Part shown: positions 4,780 to 7,289 of the stretch, piece by piece
How positions within the stretch are numbered: the first letter of the stretch is position 1
Layout: each line of letters opens with the position of its first letter
Assembly: GCA_003695555.1 (NCBI GenBank)
Contig: RFIU01000155.1
Coordinates: 1-7,289 of the forward strand
Origin: Alphaproteobacteria bacterium
Lineage (GTDB): Bacteria; Pseudomonadota; Alphaproteobacteria; Sphingomonadales; Rhodothalassiaceae
Direction of reading: 5' to 3'
Length of the DNA stretch: 7,289 nt
The notes under the pieces: generated by a model
What the model saw: the letters and a program-made list of their open reading frames with translations, nothing else
Database searches by the model: none
Told to the model about the DNA's origin: nothing
Translations under genes and position numbers: made by a program

Positions 4780-5880
4780 ATGCGGTTCGTCGATGAAGCG
4801 AAGGTAGAGATCGAGGCGGGCGCCGGTGGCGCCGGCTGTCTGTCGTTTCGTCGCGAGAAGTTCATCGAGTTCGGCGGCCCCGACGGCGGCGACGGCGGGC
4901 GCGGCGGCCATGTCCATGCCGAGGCCGACCCCGCGCTCAACACCCTCATCGACTTCCGCTACCGGCCGCATGTGAAGGCCGGGCGCGGCCAGCACGGCAT
5001 GGGCAAGAACCGCACCGGTGCAGCCGGCCGCGACGTCGTTATCAAGGTACCGGTCGGGACCCAGATCTGGGACGAGAATCGCGAGTTCCTGATCGCCGAT
5101 CTGACGCGCCCGGGCGAACGGGTGATGCTCGCGCGTGGCGGCCGCGGCGGACTCGGCAATGCCCATTTCAAGTCGGCGACCAACCAGGCGCCGCGGCGTA
5201 CGACGCCGGGCGAAGCGGGTGAGGCACTGACCGTCGTGCTGCGCCTCAAGCTGATGGCGGACGCCGGCATCGTCGGCCTGCCCAATGCCGGCAAGTCGAG
5301 CCTGCTGGCCCGCGTCTCGCGGGCGCGACCAAAGGTCGCCGACTATCCCTTCACGACTCTGCATCCCGCACTCGGCGTCGTCAGCAGCGCAAGCGCGGAT
5401 TTCGTGCTTGCCGACATTCCGGGGCTGATCGAGGGGGCGAGCAAGGGACACGGCCTCGGCGACCGTTTTCTCGGGCATGTCGAGCGCTGCCGGGTGCTCC
5501 TGCATCTCGTCGATGGGACGAGCAAGGATGTCGTCGCCGACTGGCGGACGGTGCGCGAGGAGCTGACCGCCTATGGCGCCGGCCTTACCGACAAGCCGAT
5601 GGTTCTCGGGCTTAACAAGTGTGACGCACTTTCCGCCGAGCTGCGCGAAGAGCGCCGACGGCAGCTCGCAGCGGCCGCCGGCATGCCGGTCCGCCTTGTC
5701 TCGGCGGCAAGCGGCGAGGGAGTGGACGAATTGATGGACGAACTCGCCCGGCGGGTCGCCGAGCACCGGCATGGCGAAGAAAATGCCGAATCGGCCGCCT
5801 GTCCAGGGGGCCGAAAGGACGCCGGCACTTCGTCCTGGAGCCCGCTCGCCGGCGCGAATTCCGCGGAGCGCGAAGGATGA
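4780..5880 (+). CDS. obgE: Obg family GTPase (ribosome-associated)
   Basis: A 366-residue GTPase of the Obg/CgtA family that acts in late 50S subunit assembly and couples growth to nucleotide state. The glycine-rich Obg fold spans about 1-159, with MRFVDEAKVEIEAGAGGAGC at the start and FGGPDGGDGGRGG at 31-43. The G domain follows: G1 GLPNAGKS (166-173), G2 PFTTLHP (190-196), G3 DIPG (212-215), G4 NKCD (279-282) and G5 around VSAASGEG (307-314). The C-terminal tail (about 331-366) is short, polar and unlike a folded OCT domain, as common in Proteobacteria. The ATG is fixed by the conserved N-terminus. It overlaps proB by four bases (ATGA, 5877-5880), so the two are probably co-transcribed and translationally coupled. 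Identity is certain. Confidence 0.97.
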   Translation: MRFVDEAKVEIEAGAGGAGCLSFRREKFIEFGGPDGGDGGRGGHVHAEADPALNTLIDFRYRPHVKAGRGQHGMGKNRTGAAGRDVVIKVPVGTQIWDENREFLIADLTRPGERVMLARGGRGGLGNAHFKSATNQAPRRTTPGEAGEALTVVLRLKLMADAGIVGLPNAGKSSLLARVSRARPKVADYPFTTLHPALGVVSSASADFVLADIPGLIEGASKGHGLGDRFLGHVERCRVLLHLVDGTSKDVVADWRTVREELTAYGAGLTDKPMVLGLNKCDALSAELREERRRQLAAAAGMPVRLVSAASGEGVDELMDELARRVAEHRHGEENAESAACPGGRKDAGTSSWSPLAGANSAEREG

Positions 5881-7058
5881 CGGACACTTCCCGAAAAGCC
5901 GTATCCCCCTTGGGCGCCGCGCTTGGCGGCTGGCGGCGCATCGTCGTCAAGATCGGCTCTGCGCTCATCGTCGATGCCGAAAGCGGACGACTTCGCGGTG
6001 ACTGGCTGGCGGCGCTCGCCGGCGAGATCGCCGACCTGAGGGCCGAGGGAAGGCAGGTGATCCTGGTTTCCTCGGGCGCGATTCCCCTCGGTGCCGGGGC
6101 GCTTGCGGGCGTGCGCGACAGGCTGCGACTCGAAGAGCGGCAGGCAGCGGCCGCCATCGGTCAGATCCGGCTGGCGGAAGCCTATACGCGCGCCTTCGCC
6201 GCACATGGTCATGCCGTCGCCCAGATGCTGCTGACCATCGGCGATCTCGAGGACCGGCGGCGTTATCTCAATGCCCGCAACACGCTCGAAACCCTGCTGG
6301 CCCACGCCGTCATCCCGGTCGTCAACGAGAACGACACGGTGGCAACCCAGGAAATCCGTTTCGGCGACAATGACCGGCTGGCGGCGCGTGTCGCGGTGAT
6401 GGCCGAGGCCGACGGCCTTCTGCTGCTTTCCGACATCGACGGCCTGCACCGCGGCGATCCGCGCCGTATCCCGGACGCATCACTTATCCCCGAGGTCGCT
6501 CGCCTTGATGAGGAGATCGTCCGTCTCGCCGGCCCGCCGGCCGAGGGCGGCATCGGTTCGGGCGGGATGATCACCAAGATCGAGGCGGCGCGCATCGCCA
6601 CCGCCGCCGGTGTCGCCGTCGGCATCACCGACGGGCGCGTTCAAGCACCACTTGCCCATCTGCTTGAGGGAAGGCGCACCGGCACGCTCTTTCGCCCTGT
6701 CCCCGAACGGCGGGTGAAGGGGCGCAAGTCCTGGCTGAAGGGGCGGATGCTGTTCGACGGGACGCTCACCATCGACGAGGGCGCAGCCCGGGCCCTGCGC
6801 GACGGCGCGAGCCTGCTGGCCGCCGGCATCTGTTCGATCGAGGGCAGATTTCCCATCGGTGCGCTGGTTCAGGTGTGCGATGAAGGCGGGCGCCCGCTGG
6901 CACAGGGTCTGGTCGCCCATGATTCCATGACACTGGCGCGCATCCGGGGCTTGAAGGGCGATGAAATTCGTGCGCAGCTCGGCTATGCTCTCGACCGGCC
7001 GGTGATCCACCGTGACGATCTGGTGATGCACGAACTCGGCACCGGCGCGAACGACTGA
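5877..7058 (+). CDS. proB: Glutamate 5-kinase with PUA domain
   Basis: A 393-residue enzyme that phosphorylates L-glutamate with ATP to gamma-glutamyl phosphate, the first and usually proline-inhibited step of proline synthesis in the cytoplasm. The amino-acid kinase domain covers about 18-265: IVVKIGSAL (22-30) with the phosphate-contacting Lys25, LVSSGAIPLG (63-72), VVNENDTV (148-155), FGDNDRLAARVA (162-173), LLLLSDIDGL (181-190) and GIGSGGMITK (225-234). A C-terminal PUA domain covers about 283-380, beginning near KSWLKGRMLFDGTLTIDEGA. The length fits bacterial ProB with PUA. The start is the ATG of the ATGA overlap with obgE; GGAG at 5865-5868 gives an 8-base spacing. proA follows after 16 bases, so the two pathway genes are adjacent and probably share a transcript. 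Confidence 0.97.
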   Translation: MTDTSRKAVSPLGAALGGWRRIVVKIGSALIVDAESGRLRGDWLAALAGEIADLRAEGRQVILVSSGAIPLGAGALAGVRDRLRLEERQAAAAIGQIRLAEAYTRAFAAHGHAVAQMLLTIGDLEDRRRYLNARNTLETLLAHAVIPVVNENDTVATQEIRFGDNDRLAARVAVMAEADGLLLLSDIDGLHRGDPRRIPDASLIPEVARLDEEIVRLAGPPAEGGIGSGGMITKIEAARIATAAGVAVGITDGRVQAPLAHLLEGRRTGTLFRPVPERRVKGRKSWLKGRMLFDGTLTIDEGAARALRDGASLLAAGICSIEGRFPIGALVQVCDEGGRPLAQGLVAHDSMTLARIRGLKGDEIRAQLGYALDRPVIHRDDLVMHELGTGAND

Positions 7059-7074
7059 AGGACGGGAGAGGACG

Positions 7075-7289
7075 ATGGACGATGCGCGGCCCGCCCGGGC
7101 GAGCGATGAAGAGATCGGCGAGCGCGTGCGCGCCATCGCGGCGCAGGCGCGCCGGGCTTCAAGCGAACTGCGTGAGGCGACAGAGGCCGCCAAGCGCACC
7201 GCCCTGCGCCATGCCGCCGACCATCTGCGTGGCCATCAGGATGCCGTGCTCGCCGCCAATGAACGCGATCTGGCAGCCGCGCGTAACGC
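7075..7289 (+). CDS. proA: Gamma-glutamyl phosphate reductase, 3' truncated by window
   Basis: The first 71 complete codons of ProA, which reduces gamma-glutamyl phosphate with NADPH to glutamate semialdehyde, the second step after ProB. The visible part has the family's N-terminal helices: IAAQARRASSELREATEAAK at about 21-40, then the TALRHAADHL helix (42-51), and VLAANERDLAAAR at about 58-70, which matches the 'ILAAN-x-x-DL-x-x-AR' signature. The catalytic Cys and cofactor site lie beyond the window. The ATG at 7075 follows a purine-rich GGGAGAGGA (7064-7072) and lies 16 bases after the proB stop. Position next to proB supports the call. Confidence 0.93.
   Translation, partial: MDDARPARASDEEIGERVRAIAAQARRASSELREATEAAKRTALRHAADHLRGHQDAVLAANERDLAAARN

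Noticed and set aside
4603..5772. 389-codon minus-strand frame opposite obgE
   Set aside because: No domain seen, and it crosses the rpmA terminator; the plus strand is the certain Obg GTPase.
5571..6449. 292-codon minus-strand frame across the obgE-proB junction
   Set aside because: Shadow of two well-conserved plus-strand genes; composition is typical of antisense in high-GC DNA.

Overview
The window is GC-rich chromosomal DNA with the gene order rplU, rpmA, obgE, proB, proA. This order and the protein sequences (a lysine/alanine-rich tail on L21, an alphaproteobacterial-looking L27 and Obg, a CTTGACA-type -35 box) suggest an alphaproteobacterium, most likely Hyphomicrobiales (Rhizobiales) or a close relative. 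The genus cannot be read from the sequence.

Left part (2-2597, plus strand): the 3' end of an extended-SDR nucleotide-sugar epimerase/dehydratase, followed after 31 bases by a GT-B-like glycosyltransferase with a long N-terminal domain. They look like two genes of a polysaccharide or glycoconjugate operon that begins upstream of the window. Both carry substitutions at positions that are usually catalytic or ligand-binding (Lys to Asn in the SDR YxxxK motif; Glu to His in the C-terminal GT motif). Two GC-rich hairpins lie at the end of this unit, which converges on the next gene.

Middle (2620-3721): a class I SAM-dependent methyltransferase of unknown substrate on the minus strand, then a 292-base divergent intergenic region. 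That region holds a candidate promoter for rplU with an operator-like dyad over the -35 box, and a roughly 180-base rplU leader with several stem-loops, two of which are mutually exclusive.

Right part (3722-7289, plus strand): ribosomal proteins L21 (with an 80-residue histone-H1-like tail) and L27, closed by a very strong intrinsic terminator at 4665-4692. After it come obgE (ribosome-associated GTPase), proB (glutamate 5-kinase, overlapping obgE by ATGA) and the first 71 codons of proA (gamma-glutamyl phosphate reductase), cut by the window edge. L21, L27 and Obg all serve the 50S subunit. ProB and ProA catalyse the first two steps of proline synthesis.

Most of the window is conserved housekeeping DNA, and I do not see a clearly new system. 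The most promising leads are the L21 tail, the structured rplU leader, the stem-loop-rich rpmA 3' region that could give a small RNA, and the two carbohydrate enzymes with altered active-site motifs.
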